Shown: in pieces, positions 46,594 to 58,640 of the stretch
Numbering within the stretch: the first letter of the stretch is position 1
Layout: each line of letters opens with the position of its first letter
DNA from: Cryptomeria japonica
Taxonomy: Eukaryota > Streptophyta > Pinopsida > Cupressales > Cupressaceae
Length of the DNA stretch: 64,000 nt
Reading direction: 5' to 3'
Assembly (NCBI RefSeq): GCF_030272615.1
Contig: NC_081412.1
Coordinates: forward strand, 547,554,488 to 547,618,487
The notes under the pieces: generated by a model
What the model saw: the letters and a program-made list of their open reading frames with translations, nothing else
Told to the model about the DNA's origin: nothing
The model's database searches: none
Translations under genes and position numbers: made by a program

Positions 46594-48429
46594 GTTTTTT
46601 ATTAAGTTAGAAACAGATTTTTAAGGGACCCAAAACCCTGTACAAAGTAGGTTTAATAAGGAGGACCTAAAACCCATAACTAAAAATATTCAGGATTATC
46701 CACAAAACAAAGTGGAACAAAGACGAGACGGATCAAAGCCAAGAAAAGGGAATCTAAGCAGATGGACCCCTCCAGAAAGAAAAGATACCTAACAAATAAG
46801 AACGTATGCATGGAAATTTTATAGGCAGTTCTAACAATAGGTGCCCCCAACCAAGAGCAACCAACCAACATTCGGATTTCCCTTTGGATCCCTTCTTTTG
46901 GGATCTAAAGGTCATATCAAAAGAAGGCGAAGACCTTTTAGAATGTTTGCTTTTAACCGAAATCCAACCTTCTTCAACCTTAGTAGCCTCAGCTTGCCAA
47001 ACCAGCGAATCCAACCCGGAACCCAACATCCAAGGAGATACCAATAGACCTCAGAAAGTTAGCAGGACCAACAGAGCCAGGGCCAAGCACATCACTGGAA
47101 GACGGGACAGATAATGAGATGGCTCCAGCAAAAGCTATAGAAGTAGAAGAAGACAAAGGGGAAACACCAGTAGATGAGCCCATAAGAATCTTATCACATC
47201 TAACAGCAGGGGCAGCTCCAGCAGACAAATCAGAACCACCAATTGGCTCAAAACGAATCAAAGAAGGAACACCATTTGAGATGTCAGCTGAAGGGATAAT
47301 ACTATCAACAGGGACCTTGGGGGAAAATCTAGCAGAATCGACCATAGGCACTTTAGAGCCATTAATGGGAAGATCCTTCCCAACCATCTGAGAAGAGCTC
47401 TTGAATATTGTATAAAGTTGAGAAGATGCACCTTTCCACCATGAAGAGGGATTCTTCACTTTAACTCTCTCTAAATCACATTTATCCGCAACATGCCCAG
47501 CCTTGAAGCATCTTCTACATCTAAAGGGAATCCCTTCATAATCGAAAGATTGAATCCAGAAACCCTTGGGGGTTGAAAGTTTGATCTCTGCTGGCAACCC
47601 CTTAGAATCATCAATATCTACCAAAATACGTGCATAGGTAGAATGAAGGATATCAGAGGAATCCACATACACCATTAGAAAATCTCCCAAAGCCTCACCC
47701 ACTTCCTCAAGGAGCTGGTCCACCCAAAAATGAAGTGGGAGGTTGGGGAGTCTAACCCAAATCGGCATTTTATAGAAGGATTCAAATGAGGGGTTGAAAT
47801 CCTCATGTCAGGGTTTAATCATCAACAAGAAGTGATTCTCCCAAGTAAAAAAATGTTCACATAGAATAATCTGTCTATCCACTAGTTTTTCAAACTTAGC
47901 AATAAAAAAACCTTTGGCCAAAGGTAAAATCTGAACCTAATCCAAAATGAGGGGTTTCCAGTGCTTAGAGACCCATTCATGGAGTCTCGGAAGATTGGGC
48001 CAAAAACCCCAAAACTAGCATATAACCACAAGAGAAGAAAGATCAAAGGCAATCTAATCAATCACATCAACCATCTCTTCTTCCAGATTAATAGCAATAG
48101 ACAGAAAAATCAGAAAAGGCTTAGAGTCAGCATAAGTAGGTCTCTTACCCCCTCTAGAAACCAGACGATCTCATAAGAACCCCTAAAAGCCCCGAAAGCA
48201 GAGCAAGCCACTCTGAAAACCCCTGAAGCAAAACCACCATCCACAGCAAGGGTGTCCAACCGTGTTGCATCACAAGCATCAGCAGCAGGAGGACCATCAC
48301 CATTAGAGTGGGCAAAGGCCTCTAGACGACCAGGGGAGAAACAACCAGAGGCAGTCGGGCGGGAGTTCTAAGCGGTAGAAATTTCAAATTATGGGAAAAG
48401 ACAGAGTTACCTATCCAACTTTGTTGGGA
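46594..48429 (-). mobile_element. ORF1-only LINE derivative with 15-bp target duplication
   Basis: TAGATGTATGTATTT occurs at both edges (46579-46593 and 48430-48444). Between them, on the minus strand, is an ORF1 (DUF4283 plus CCHC knuckle), followed almost at once by a LINE-like 3' region (GGTCCTCCTTATTAAACC, about 46650-46665) and an A-rich end (TTAATAAAAAAC). No endonuclease, RT or RNase H is present. The unit is 1.84 kb. It must have moved with enzymes from another LINE. Confidence 0.8.
46800..48110 (-). pseudogene. LINE ORF1 with DUF4283 domain and CCHC knuckle
   Basis: A readable segment from about 48060 contains FWPNLPRLHEWVSKHW and AKGFFIAKFEKLVDRQII, then after a TGA in place of Trp (about 47805) EDFNPSFESFYKMPIWVRLP. 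An open frame from 47768 to 46989 continues with NLPLHFWVDQLLEEVGEALG and an intact zinc knuckle CRRCFKAGHVADKC (about 47505). The tail is Ser/Pro-rich and changes frame near 46990. Gag-like RNA binding is the known role of such ORF1 proteins. Compared with the LINE ORF1 at 34891-36079 it is a different subfamily and better preserved at the knuckle. Confidence 0.78.
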
Positions 48430-48444
48430 TAGATGTATGTATTT

Positions 48445-50238
48445 TTTATGTCGGTTTGATGAGTATCTATTATTCATCTTCTTTTCTATTTTAGTTCTGA
48501 CTTGGGTATAATGGTCACATGTTTTGAGAGGCGACAAAGGGAAAAGGAGATGTGAGGACTACAACACAAAATCACCAAGAGAGAAGGGAAGTGACAAAGG
48601 GAGATGGCAGATGAAAACAAGATGGTTGAGAATTTTTCCATGATTAGTGAGAAAAATGGAGAACACATACCGAATTTCTAAGCCCCAAGTAGTTTTTGTG
48701 TGTTGTATTTATACCCTAGACTCAGTTATACAAAGCAAGCAATGGGTTAATTCGAATAGATCACTAACTAGTTCACTGGACATGAAAACATATAACATAG
48801 TACAAGATAAATAGATTTTTGGTATATTTTTATTATCAAGATCGATCAAGTACATTCATTTCATCCTTATATATCCTATTACATCACATGCATTTATCAT
48901 TTTATATACTTCTTTGTATTCCTATTTTCTATGCATACTCATATATAGTCCTACATATATACACACATTTAAATCCTCTATTACATATATCTTTTGGTAT
49001 ACATACATTCAATGGATGGGACATGACCCATCTATTTTATTCCTATCCTAGATGTTGTCATCTCAATCTCAAACCCCACAAGATTTTTGTAGTAGTGCAC
49101 TAGATTTTTCATTGATTGTGTTTGTACTTTCTCCTTTTCTATCAACACCATCCTCCCTTTCAAAATATTGTCTTTTCCTAAAGTCAAATGTGTTGTAGAG
49201 GAAGAATATCCTTGTAGATTTCTCTTAAACTAGCAAAATTAATGTCCCATTGATATTTGGCTTGTTGCAGTTGCTAACTATGCACCTGAATCTACATGAG
49301 TAAACACTTTGCCTCCAAAAGGGTGTTAGGAATTTCAATCTTTTGAGATAGTTTTTGGGCTTCCTAAAGGACTCCAGTAATGTGTCTATCGCAATCATAC
49401 TACTTTCCTAAGATAGAAAAATGTATGCCTTGATTTATCCTACTATATTGGAATTATTAAAATTATACATGTAATGCTTTAATTTCCACCCATGATTGGA
49501 TATTTATGTCTTGGAAGGTGTTATATGTAGTGGCCCTCTAAAGTATTTGTACCTCTTATTAATCAATTTGAGCCTTGATAAGAGTTGTCACTATTGGCTA
49601 TTATAAACAAAGTTCTAATATAAAGCATTGATATCACCCTTTGTGTTCTTTAGTGTGCTAATGTGAGATTTCATAGTGGAATGGGCAATGGCACACTTAT
49701 TTCTCCATCCATCATTGTTTTCTATTTTAGTTTGGATTCCTTGTTGCATATTCTTTTTTTGCAAGTGGGTGTTCGTTATAACCCCATCTACTAATGTTTT
49801 TAGCTGCACTACCAGTGGTTGAGAGGGGTTCCCTTGTAATTGAGGAAATTTTTCCAAAATATAGTTTACAATATCTACTAACCAATATGAGCTTTTCACG
49901 TGTTTCAAAACATTCTCTCTCACCATCTGTTTTAGTATGTCCCCTAATTTAAACTTTGTGTATGGTTGAAATGCTACCAATGGGAATTGGAAGAGCTATG
50001 GTGAGGCCACCAACTAAATTTTCTTCTTTCAAGCTAAGAAATATTTGATAGACTACATTGGTGATTTCATAGAGGATGAAGATGTATCTGATTGTTGAGG
50101 AAGAGAAAATGTACCCAATGTTGATTTGGATGAAGTGACTTTATATTTTGCTTCTTCCTTGCATAGTTGCTGGTATGCTTGAAAATTGGCTAAATCCTTA
50201 TCTATGCTTGCACATTTTGAGTTATGTTTGGCTTATCC
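48445..50238 (-). other. Unassigned region with a decayed minus-strand frame
   Basis: A minus frame at 49980-49615 (121 codons) reads YTKFKLGDILKQMVREN, then KHVKSSYWLVDIVNYIL, and is preceded upstream by protein-like text with stops (PQQSDTSSSSMKSPM). It looks like a broken helical, Gag-like or transposon-derived protein; family unknown. The remainder shows nothing. Copia-2 inserted at its right edge. Confidence 0.3.
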
Positions 50239-51072
50239 TATTGGTATTCTACACTCAATGAGAATGGTTGATGTTTTCATTGATGGTAGCCAACCGGTAA
50301 CAAGATTATACACATTCACCGACAACACAGGCATCACCTACCGGCATCAGTAGGCACATTCACCGGCATCCAGATTACACCGGCAATGAAGTATACCGGC
50401 ACTCAGGTTGACATGAGACAAAGTTTTGTTTATGTGAATTATATTGTAATGTAATTAACTTTTGTAAGTCGATATGATGTATTGTAAAGACTCGTATATG
50501 TATGAGATCTAATAAGTCATTTTTGTAATAGCAAGGCATAGAACAATATTATGTAGAAGATAGCAAAAAGATTTTGTAATAAGGAAGATAGGTTATGTGA
50601 GTGAATATCATTCACCAGCAGGTTTTTGGTTAAGGTATCTGACTGAGCTTAAACTGGTACTGAACCAAGCATTGCAGATGCTATTTTGAGCAGTACATTG
50701 TATTGGATTTAATTATCCATTTTGTAGTCAATGAGACTCTTCTATTGAGCAGTGTGCTCTAGGTTGTTGGCCTTCCTGCATGTGCAGGCCCCTATTGTAA
50801 GTAATATTTATTCATATTGGCCAGTGAGTAAATATTGTGGGTCACAAATCCCACCGAGGTTTTTCCCTTATCAGGTTTCCTTGCCAAAACATCTTGTGTT
50901 ATGGTGTGCATTTATGTTGTCTCTGTTATTTCTCTTTGTTGCACTATTGCTTGTTTACTGGTACATTAATTTGGGTTGCAAAGTTATAAATAAGTTTAAA
51001 TATTTTATTAACCGGTTATAAATTGATTCACCCCCCCTGTCAGTATCCTTGGGACTGTCATTGCATCTAACA
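50239..51072 (+). repeat. 5' LTR of copia-2
   Basis: It begins TATTGGTATTCTACACTC (TA in place of the canonical TG) and ends GCATCTAACA. It is about 834 bp and collinear with 56097-56653. Differences from that copy are mostly C/T and G/A. Confidence 0.82.
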
Positions 51073-51074
51073 AT

Positions 51075-51086
51075 TGGTATTAGAGC
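51075..51086 (+). promoter_or_regulatory. Primer-binding site of copia-2
   Basis: TGGTATTAGAGC differs by one base from the TGGTATCAGAGC complementary to the initiator Met tRNA 3' end. Confidence 0.85.
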
Positions 51087-51143
51087 CTAGTCCTCTATTT
51101 GCCAAATCCTAATAGCTTGAGGAAGATTCTGAAACCGGTACCG

Positions 51144-52253
51144 ATGGAGAGTTTGAGAAAATAGTTGGAAGGAGCTCTTGAAGATTTTGATGCAGAAAAA
51201 TTGAAGAATATCAAACTTGAAGATAATCTAAGAACTGCTAAGTAATTAATTAAAGGGCTTTAGGAGAACCTGGTTATAGCACAAAACAAGAGGAAGGAAC
51301 TTCATGAGCAAATACAGAAACATGATGATGAAAAAAAAACTCTTTGTGATATTGCAAAGAAGCTGAGACAAGAGAACAGTAATATGAGGAATGAAATGAA
51401 AGATCTGACCATGAGGCTATGTAAGGATATTGAAGACAGAAAGAAGAATGAAGAAGACTTGACTAGGAGACTTAATTATGGACCAAATGAAAATATGAGA
51501 CTTTGTCATGAAAATTATATGCTAAAGACAAATCCAATTCACATGCAACATGATAAAGAGGAGCTTATGAGACAAGTTGGGATTCTAGAAAATGAGTTGA
51601 TCACTGCAAATGAACATAAAGACAAATTCAAGAAAAGTTCACAAAAACTTTATGACATGCTGAAAAGACAAAAACCTGATGGAGATACAGTTGGACTTGG
51701 ATTTGAACATGGAGAAAGTTTTGGAACTACAAATAATCAAGACCATAGCAAACCGGTAAGACAAACTAATGTATAAATTTAATGGGAAATGTTTCAATTG
51801 CAACAAGTTTTGTCATAGAGAAAATTAGTGCAAATTTAGAAATAATCAGAATATAAACTTACCCACTGGTCAATGTTTTAAATGCAATAAAGTTGGTCAT
51901 AACTTAGAAAATTGCAGAATGAATGTGAAATGCTATGCTTGTAGTAGATTTGGACATTTATCTGATCAATGCAGAACACAAACTGGTCAAGGATATGGAA
52001 AAGCTATTCAGAGGAATAATGTAACTTGTTATGCATGTAACAAGATTGGGCATATTGCAAAATTTTGTAGAAGCAAGACTATACCGGCGAACAATAAAGG
52101 ATCTAATGAGAAAGGAAAAGAAAAGTTAAATGAAATAAAGCAAGAATTTTCAAAACAATAGATTAAGAAGGGAGATCAGAGAGTTGATGATTCTGTCTCT
52201 GCACCGGTAGAACAAAGTAACCCTCCACCGGTAGGAGATTCTTCATCTAACTA
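51144..52253 (+). pseudogene. copia-2 Gag-like protein: coiled coil and four CCHC knuckles
   Basis: ATG is at 51144 and the frame is broken by three early stops. The segment 51200-51700 is highly charged and helical (KKLRQENSNMRNEMKDLTMR and RQVGILENELITANEHKDKF), a probable coiled coil. After a frameshift near 51775 come four C-x2-C-x4-H-x4-C knuckles at 51790-51831 (one stop inside), 51874-51915, 51931-51972 (CYACSRFGHLSDQC) and 52027-52068 (CYACNKIGHIAKFC). Four knuckles are unusual; plant copia Gags normally have one. Stops lie at 52159 and 52251. Confidence 0.75.
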
Positions 52254-52557
52254 AGGAACAATCCTTAGGGGGTATGGCAGCAAGTTGAAAATCATGCATT
52301 CTACCCTCGGTTGATGGTAAGAAGACATATTTCTTCTTTATCGACAGATATGTTAAGATTTCACTTAACCAACAAGCACTTAATGCGGTTTTTGAAGAAC
52401 ATTTTGGTTATAGAGCACCGAAAAACCCTCATTTCAAACCACCAAGCATCCAAACATTCAGAGAGCGTGAAATTGAGAAAAGGCATTCTAAAGGCGAAGC
52501 AGCAAGGTATTCTTTAGGCATTCAAAGATTTCAAGTGAGAGGTATTTATCTTTCGAA

Positions 52558-55500
52558 ATGGCATCTTCATCTTCTATACCTAAGTTTATTGCAAACCCAA
52601 CTATGGTAGAAAACATTAAGCACCCTAGACTCGTATTTAAAATCATCCCTGAAATTGCCAAGAAAGATGATTCTATCGGAGCTTTTTCTAAAATTCTGAA
52701 ACAAGTCGCTTTTGTCGAAGACCCAAGAATTTATATTCACTGCAACATAGAAAATTTAGGGACTGATGACTTAAAGAACATGTACAATGATTTTATTATT
52801 GATGAAAAAGGTTTGGTTAAACCGGAGCATAAGATAGTAGAAGACTTAGGATTTGTTGAAATTTTGAACATACCTAAATTTTAGAAGGAGGTAGTTCGCC
52901 TTGTACTGAGCATAGTTCATGGAGAGTTTATGTGGCTAGACTCTGTTTTTAAAATATCAAAGGAAGAAATCAAGGTAGTTACTGGTTTACCCTCAACCGA
53001 TAGTAGGCCCAACAAAACAAAGAAGATACCTAACAAGGGTGTTATGGACCTAACCGGAGCTACATCTGACAACGGATCTCTTAGTGTTAATGACATTACC
53101 GATGCAAATGTGAGATATGTGAGCATGGTACTTGGCTATAAAGTAACTCATGCAAATAGATAAAACTTTGTTTCTAGCTTATGTATTCATAGTGCATATG
53201 AGATGGTTAAGAACAATGCTAGGATTGATATTTGTGAATGACTTAAGGATGAACTAATAGAATACCTAAAAAATATTAAGGGTGACAAGAAGGGGACATT
53301 CTGTTTTGGCAACCTACTTGTGTGTTTGATGCTTTACTTCACCAAAGAGATACCCAGCATTGGTCATAAGGAATTTGGATATGACATCTCGGTAGGCAAA
53401 CAAATCATGGAAGTTATCACCGGTATGGGCTCTAACAGTGATAACATTATAGCAGACTACTTCAAAAACTTCCAAACTAAGATGAAGGCTAGAGAAAGGA
53501 TACCACAAAGCATTATAGACAAGTATGATAAGAAAATATGTTTTATAATCAAATGTGATGAAACATGGATGGAAGCTGTTACTCCTAGAACTATTTGGAT
53601 AACAAAAATGGGTTATGAAGTTGATCTGAATATTCTTCAAGCATATCCTAAAACACTTCTTGATGCACCTAAGGAACCATCTGAAGAAATTTTTGGTAGT
53701 GCTGAGACCATTGAGAGTGTTGTTTCAATGCAAAAGGAGAGAAAAAGGAGAAAAATTCATTTGAGACGCATCCAAGATGGCTAAGGAGGTTAAGGAAAAT
53801 GTAATGAACTTGAGTGGTATATCTACTAGTGAACTAGAAGGATTGGAACCAATAGCTCATGTTTCACCAGATGTCACTTCTTTGGATACAGACAGTGGAA
53901 AAGTAGTTGAGTTCAAGAGAGTAGAAAGGAAGAAGAGGAAACCATCACCGGTACCTTCTCCTTCTCCTAAAAAGGCAAGGACATTAAGGAAGAAGCACCA
54001 GGTTGTAAGGGAGCCTAAGAAAAAGCTAACTCCAAAGAAGAAACAACAAACTAAGGCACTGGATACCCTCACATCGGAGGAACTGGTAAATGAGATAACT
54101 CAAGATGGTAATCTTTGTAATGTAAATAAATATTATCATTCCTTCAAGGATTCTAACAAGGAGACTATAGAGGCTGATATTATTTTGCATCTAGACATGT
54201 ATAAGAAGGTTTTGATTGAAGTTGTAGATGATCTACTGAACAACTAGTATCTAAAATTAGAAGCTAAAAGAATGTAAGTGATGGAATTAGATAAAAAGTT
54301 AAAAGTTGAAGCATTATTGTCAGTGCACCCTGTAAATTCTAAAGAGGAAATTGATGAGATGATTGCTGAAGCAAACCAGCCAATTTTTGTGAGTGATCAC
54401 TGGCAGGTTATCCTAATGGCTAGGAGAGTAAAATAAATTATTGATGAAACTGCAGATAGTTGGGATATATTTTTTGTTGAAAAAGAAAAGAAAGAGGAAA
54501 GGAATAGATAGAAAATGGATAATTATTTTGCCAAGGTATATCAAAAGGACAAAGGTAAAAGAAAAATTGGTAGTGTACCTATTATAAGGGTAACATATAA
54601 CCTTCCCCCACCAGCATAGGATACCCCACCAATAACTTCAGCAACACCGGTACATACAGGCAATCAATCGGATAAGGCAACTGAAGAAGTAACACATGGT
54701 GACACTAACCCGAATTCTAAAATTCTTTTCACTATGAATGTTAATACACAAGATTTTAATATTGTTGTGGATAAGGAGACCTCAGAAGTTAAGATAGCTG
54801 ATGCTAAGAATAGTGAGATCTCTGACTCACCGGCGCACACTGTTAACTCTCAGAACACTGAGATACCGGTAGAGGCTAAGGTAACTAACACTAAGAATCC
54901 GGAGACAGAGAAACTGGTAGATGCAGAGGTACTTACACAGACTAAAAAATCAGTTGAAGCATAAGTAATAACATAGATAGAGAAACTAGTAGAAAATGTA
55001 AATAAAGAGGAAACACTTGATGGAAATAAGGAAGAAATAGTTAAGGCAATTGGGCAAGTATCTGTTGAAAGGAAATCTATTGCAAAACTAAGCACATCCC
55101 CTGGATAATTCAGACCCACTAATGTAATAGACGTTCTTTTGGATTTAATTAAGAGGATAACAGATTGCAATGCCTTAGCATTTAAGGCTATTAATGACAC
55201 ATTACCTATTTTGAAGATGATTACACCAACCTATAAGATAGATCACATTGATGATTCTTTAGGTAAACTAGACACATTGTCCAAATTTATTGTTGAAAAT
55301 GTTCTATCCATAGATAAGGTGAATGAGGAAATTGTAAAGGAAAGAGTAGATAAAGAGAAAGGTGAATTATTTGAGAAAACTATCAAAGACTGTACTGAGC
55401 ACATGGATTCATTATTACCGGTACTTAACTCAACAATTTGGAATATAAGGAATTGTATAAAGAATCTTGTAAGCCTCACCACCTGACTAAAGATATTGAT

Positions 55501-55896
55501 GAGGAAATTAAGAAGACATGGAAGGAGATAGATGACATTGCGGATAATATGATAGGTTCTTCGGAACTTACCTCATTTTTTGAACAGAAAATGGCAGTTT
55601 TTGAGGAAAAGTTAGAGAAACTTGAGAAAGAGAAAGCAAGGATAAGGTTAAACGCCTGGGAACTAAAAACAAAACTTCATCCAAGATTGGACAATCTTAT
55701 TAGTAAATGGGTTGAGCTATCAAAGGCAACAATTCAAGGAGAACAGTCACTGGATTAGCAGATGCATTATCTGACCGACATGATCCAGCAGACAAAAACC
55801 ATCATTTCTGACAATAACAAATTCATGCAGAGCCTGAATCTAATTTTGGCAGACATTTTTCAACTTGTACAAAACCGGTTACAGGCTATGAGGTAG
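52558..55896 (+). pseudogene. copia-2 long unknown frame (about 1,100 codons, decayed)
   Basis: Protein-like sequence can be followed through two frameshifts (near 53770 and 55450-55480) and about a dozen stops. It starts MASSSSIPKFIANPTMVEN. An N-terminal globular part holds FKISKEEIKVVTGLPSTDSR (52948) and DETWMEAVTPRTIWITKMGY (about 53560). Next is a very basic, Lys/Pro-rich stretch (RKKRKPSPVPSPSPKKARTL, 53933) that could act as a nuclear-localisation signal, then a Thr/Val/Glu-rich linker (54600-55080). It ends in a long coiled-coil-like C-terminus (EEKLEKLEKEKARIRLNAWE, 55607) finishing at a TAG (55894). There are no transmembrane segments, so it is not an obvious envelope-like protein. 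I recognise no family. Confidence 0.6.
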
Positions 55897-56084
55897 CATT
55901 TTTGTATTCTTTGATTCTTTTTTACATCCTTTTCTATTGGTGTCAAAGGGGGAATAGTATGGAGAAAAATGCATAGAGGAGATCAGTTGCTCAGAGGGAG
56001 CACACTTTTTTTGGGATCAATTTTTGGACTTCATTTTTGGACAACAGTTTTTGGATTTTTCTCATTAGTGTTGACATCAATGCC

Positions 56085-56096
56085 AAAGGGGGAGAT
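56085..56096 (+). promoter_or_regulatory. Polypurine tract of copia-2
   Basis: AAAGGGGGAGAT lies directly before TGTTGGCATTCTAC, identical to the tract before the LTR at 3299. Confidence 0.85.
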
Positions 56097-56653
56097 TGTT
56101 GGCATTCTACACTCAATGAGAAAGGTTGATGTTGTCATTGATGGCAACCAACCAGTAACGGGATTCTACACATTCACTGGCAAAACAAATATCATCTACT
56201 GGCACTGGCAAGCACATTCACCGGCATCCAGATTACACCAGCAATGAAGTATACTAGCACTCAGGCTAACATGAGACAAAGTTTTGTTTATGTGAATTAT
56301 ATTGTAATGTAATTAACTTTTGTAAACTGACATGATGTATTGTAAGGACTCATATATGTATGAGATCTAATAAGTCATTTTTGTAATAGCATGGCATAGA
56401 AGAATATTATGTAGAAGATAGCGAAAAGATCTTGTAATAAGGCATATAGGTTATGTGAGTGAATATCATTCACCAAGAGGTTTTTGGTTAAGTTATCTGA
56501 CTAAGCTTAAACCGGTACTGAACCAAGCATTGCAGATGCTATTTTGAGCAGTACATTGTATTGAACTTAATTGTCCATTTTGTAGTCAGTGAGACTCTTC
56601 TATTGAGCAGTGCGCTCTAGGATGTTGGCCTTCCTGCATGTGCAGGCCCCTAC
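56097..56653 (+). repeat. 3' LTR of copia-2, interrupted by copia-3
   Basis: It is collinear with 50239-50795 and stops at GCAGGCCCCTAC, where the 5' LTR goes on as CAGGCCCCTATTGTAAGT. The next base starts the copia-3 LTR. Confidence 0.85.
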
Positions 56654-57714
56654 TGTTGGTATTTTGGTATGGTTTTGTCATTGATGTCAACACCTACTAA
56701 ACACTTATCAACTCTGGCACTTTGGAGAATCAACAACATTCACCGGCAAGCAAGTGACTCATGCACAGTCACCGGTATCTGGTACACCGGCAAGATATAA
56801 TGATCACCAGCACTTGGAATGATATGAAAAATAGTTGGTTATATTGAAGACATCGTGTGGACACTTTGTCTTGGAGTTTTGTTTATTTCTATATTAGCAT
56901 TTACATATTTGTTGTTACCAGAAAATAGGTCCAGGTTACACCGACAAGTTTATCTTTTCCAGATCAGCATGGCATGCTATGGAGATCACTTATTATTGTT
57001 GTAAATGTATTAAGCCAACATATTGAATCAGTTATTGCATCGGGTATTAATTGATATGTAAATTAATTTTATTGTAATATCTTGTAGAGCCGACCTACTA
57101 AAATTGATCTTAGGTTATGGTATAAATGTAAGATCTTATTTGTAAGATCAAATGTGAAATGCGAAAAAGGATTGTGTGAAGGTATATGCGAGAATAAGTA
57201 GAGCTATACATGCAGACATCATTTGAAGATTGAAGGAGGGTTTTTTGAGAAGACAATCAGAACTACACCAGTACTGAATCCAGCATATGAAGATGCTATT
57301 TTGAGTAGTACATTCTTATTGGATTTAACCATCCAACTATAGTCAATGTGACTCCCATTTTGTGATTGAGCAGTGAGCTCTAGGCTCTTGGCCTTTCTGC
57401 ATGTGCAGACCCCATTTGTATACACTTATTATCTGCAATAGTATCATCTGATTGTGGGTAAGGTTTCCCACCATGCTTTTTCCCCTTATAGGGTTTCCCC
57501 ATACAAATATTGGTGTTATGTGTTGCGGATGATTTTTTCCTTATGTTTCATGCATTAATCCTTACCGGTATTGCAATTAACTGTTAAAACTGTCTACCGG
57601 CATATTGGACTAGTTTACCGGTATTAAGCATTAAGTTGGTTAAGTTATTTTTGGTTTGAATTTATTTGACAACTAATTCACCCCCCCCCTCTCCATTTTC
57701 TCTGGGACCTAACA
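56654..57714 (+). repeat. 5' LTR of copia-3
   Basis: It begins TGTTGGTATTTTGGTATGG, ends GGGACCTAACA, and has the C-run (57680-57689) shared with the other copia LTRs. It is about 1.06 kb. Confidence 0.85.
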
Positions 57715-57716
57715 AT

Positions 57717-57728
57717 TGGTATCAGAGC
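57717..57728 (+). promoter_or_regulatory. Primer-binding site of copia-3
   Basis: TGGTATCAGAGC, the standard initiator-Met-tRNA site of plant copia elements, lies two bases after the LTR. Confidence 0.92.
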
Positions 57729-57770
57729 CTAGTCCTCTTTTGCAGAAGTTTAATAGCTTCAGAAGATCCA

Positions 57771-58640
57771 ATGTCTACTAACTATTTCAGGAAGGATAGT
57801 CCTAAACTTGATGGAGCCAACTATGGCATATAGAAGATCAGAATGGAGACACATCTAAATTGCATTGGAAAGGACATCTGGGATGTTACAAAGAATGGTT
57901 ATACTGCTCCTACTCTGAGTCAGCCCAATCCACCCAACTTAACTAAAGATGAAGAAAATGATTGCAAAGCAAGAGAAGCACTTTTGAGTGCATTATCTGA
58001 TCAACAAATCATGGGACTATCAGATAGGTCTACTACTAAAGCTATTTGGGATCATTGGAAACACTGAATGAAGGAGATTCCATAATCAAAATTGCAAAAC
58101 TTGAAAGCTTCTGGGTTAGGTATGAACATCTGAAAATGGAAAAAGATGAAAGGATTTTTGTCTTTATGGAAAGAGTAAATGAGATTGTTTTGGGTATTAA
58201 ATGTTGTGGAGGAACCTTAAGTGAGGATGAAATTGTTCCAAAAGTTTTAAGAGGATTGCCACCGTCATATAAAATGAAAGTCACTACTATAAATGAGTTA
58301 AGAACAATGCCTAATACATTAGTAACTAGGGATACATTGATTGCAAAACTTTCAGCTTTTGAAATTGAAGAATTTGGTCCTATTGCTACTATAAAGATAG
58401 ATTTAGCCTTTAAAGCATCAACATTATCTACTCCATCATTTGACAAATCTGACTAGAAAGCCTTTTATGCAAGAGAACTTGAAGAAAGCAGGAAAGAAAA
58501 TGAAGAACTTGAAGAACTTGAAGCCCTATTTGCAAGGAAAATGCCTAAAGGTCTAGTTGGAAGTAAGTATGAAGGTAAAGCACCCTTTAAATGTTTTAAC
58601 TGCAATAAGATTGGTCATATGGCTTCAAGATGCCCTGATA
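57771..58640 (+). pseudogene. copia-3 Gag
   Basis: ATG is at 57771 (MSTNYFRKDSPKLDGANYGI, then TAG in place of Trp). KAIWDHWKH is followed by a frameshift near 58050 into LNEGDSIIKIAKLESFWVRY and LRGLPPSYKMKVTTINELR, typical UBN2/copia-type Gag text. A knuckle CFNCNKIGHMASRC lies at 58592-58633. One further stop is at 58454. Confidence 0.85.

Larger units (their letters stand above)
50239..56653 (+). mobile_element. Non-autonomous copia-type element carrying an unknown long frame (copia-2)
   Basis: It has a 5' LTR (50239-51072), a Met-tRNA-type PBS, a Gag-like coding part with four zinc knuckles, a second long coding part of unknown nature (52558-55896), a polypurine tract and a 3' LTR broken at 56653 by copia-3. 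No protease, integrase, RT or RNase H motif is found anywhere in the 4.8 kb between PBS and PPT. LTR, PBS and PPT layouts match those of the autonomous copia elements on either side, which may have supplied enzymes. Confidence 0.82.

Noticed and set aside
52558-55896. Idea that the unknown copia-2 frame is an envelope-like gene
   Set aside because: No signal peptide, transmembrane segment or furin-like site is visible, and it occupies the position of pol rather than following it.
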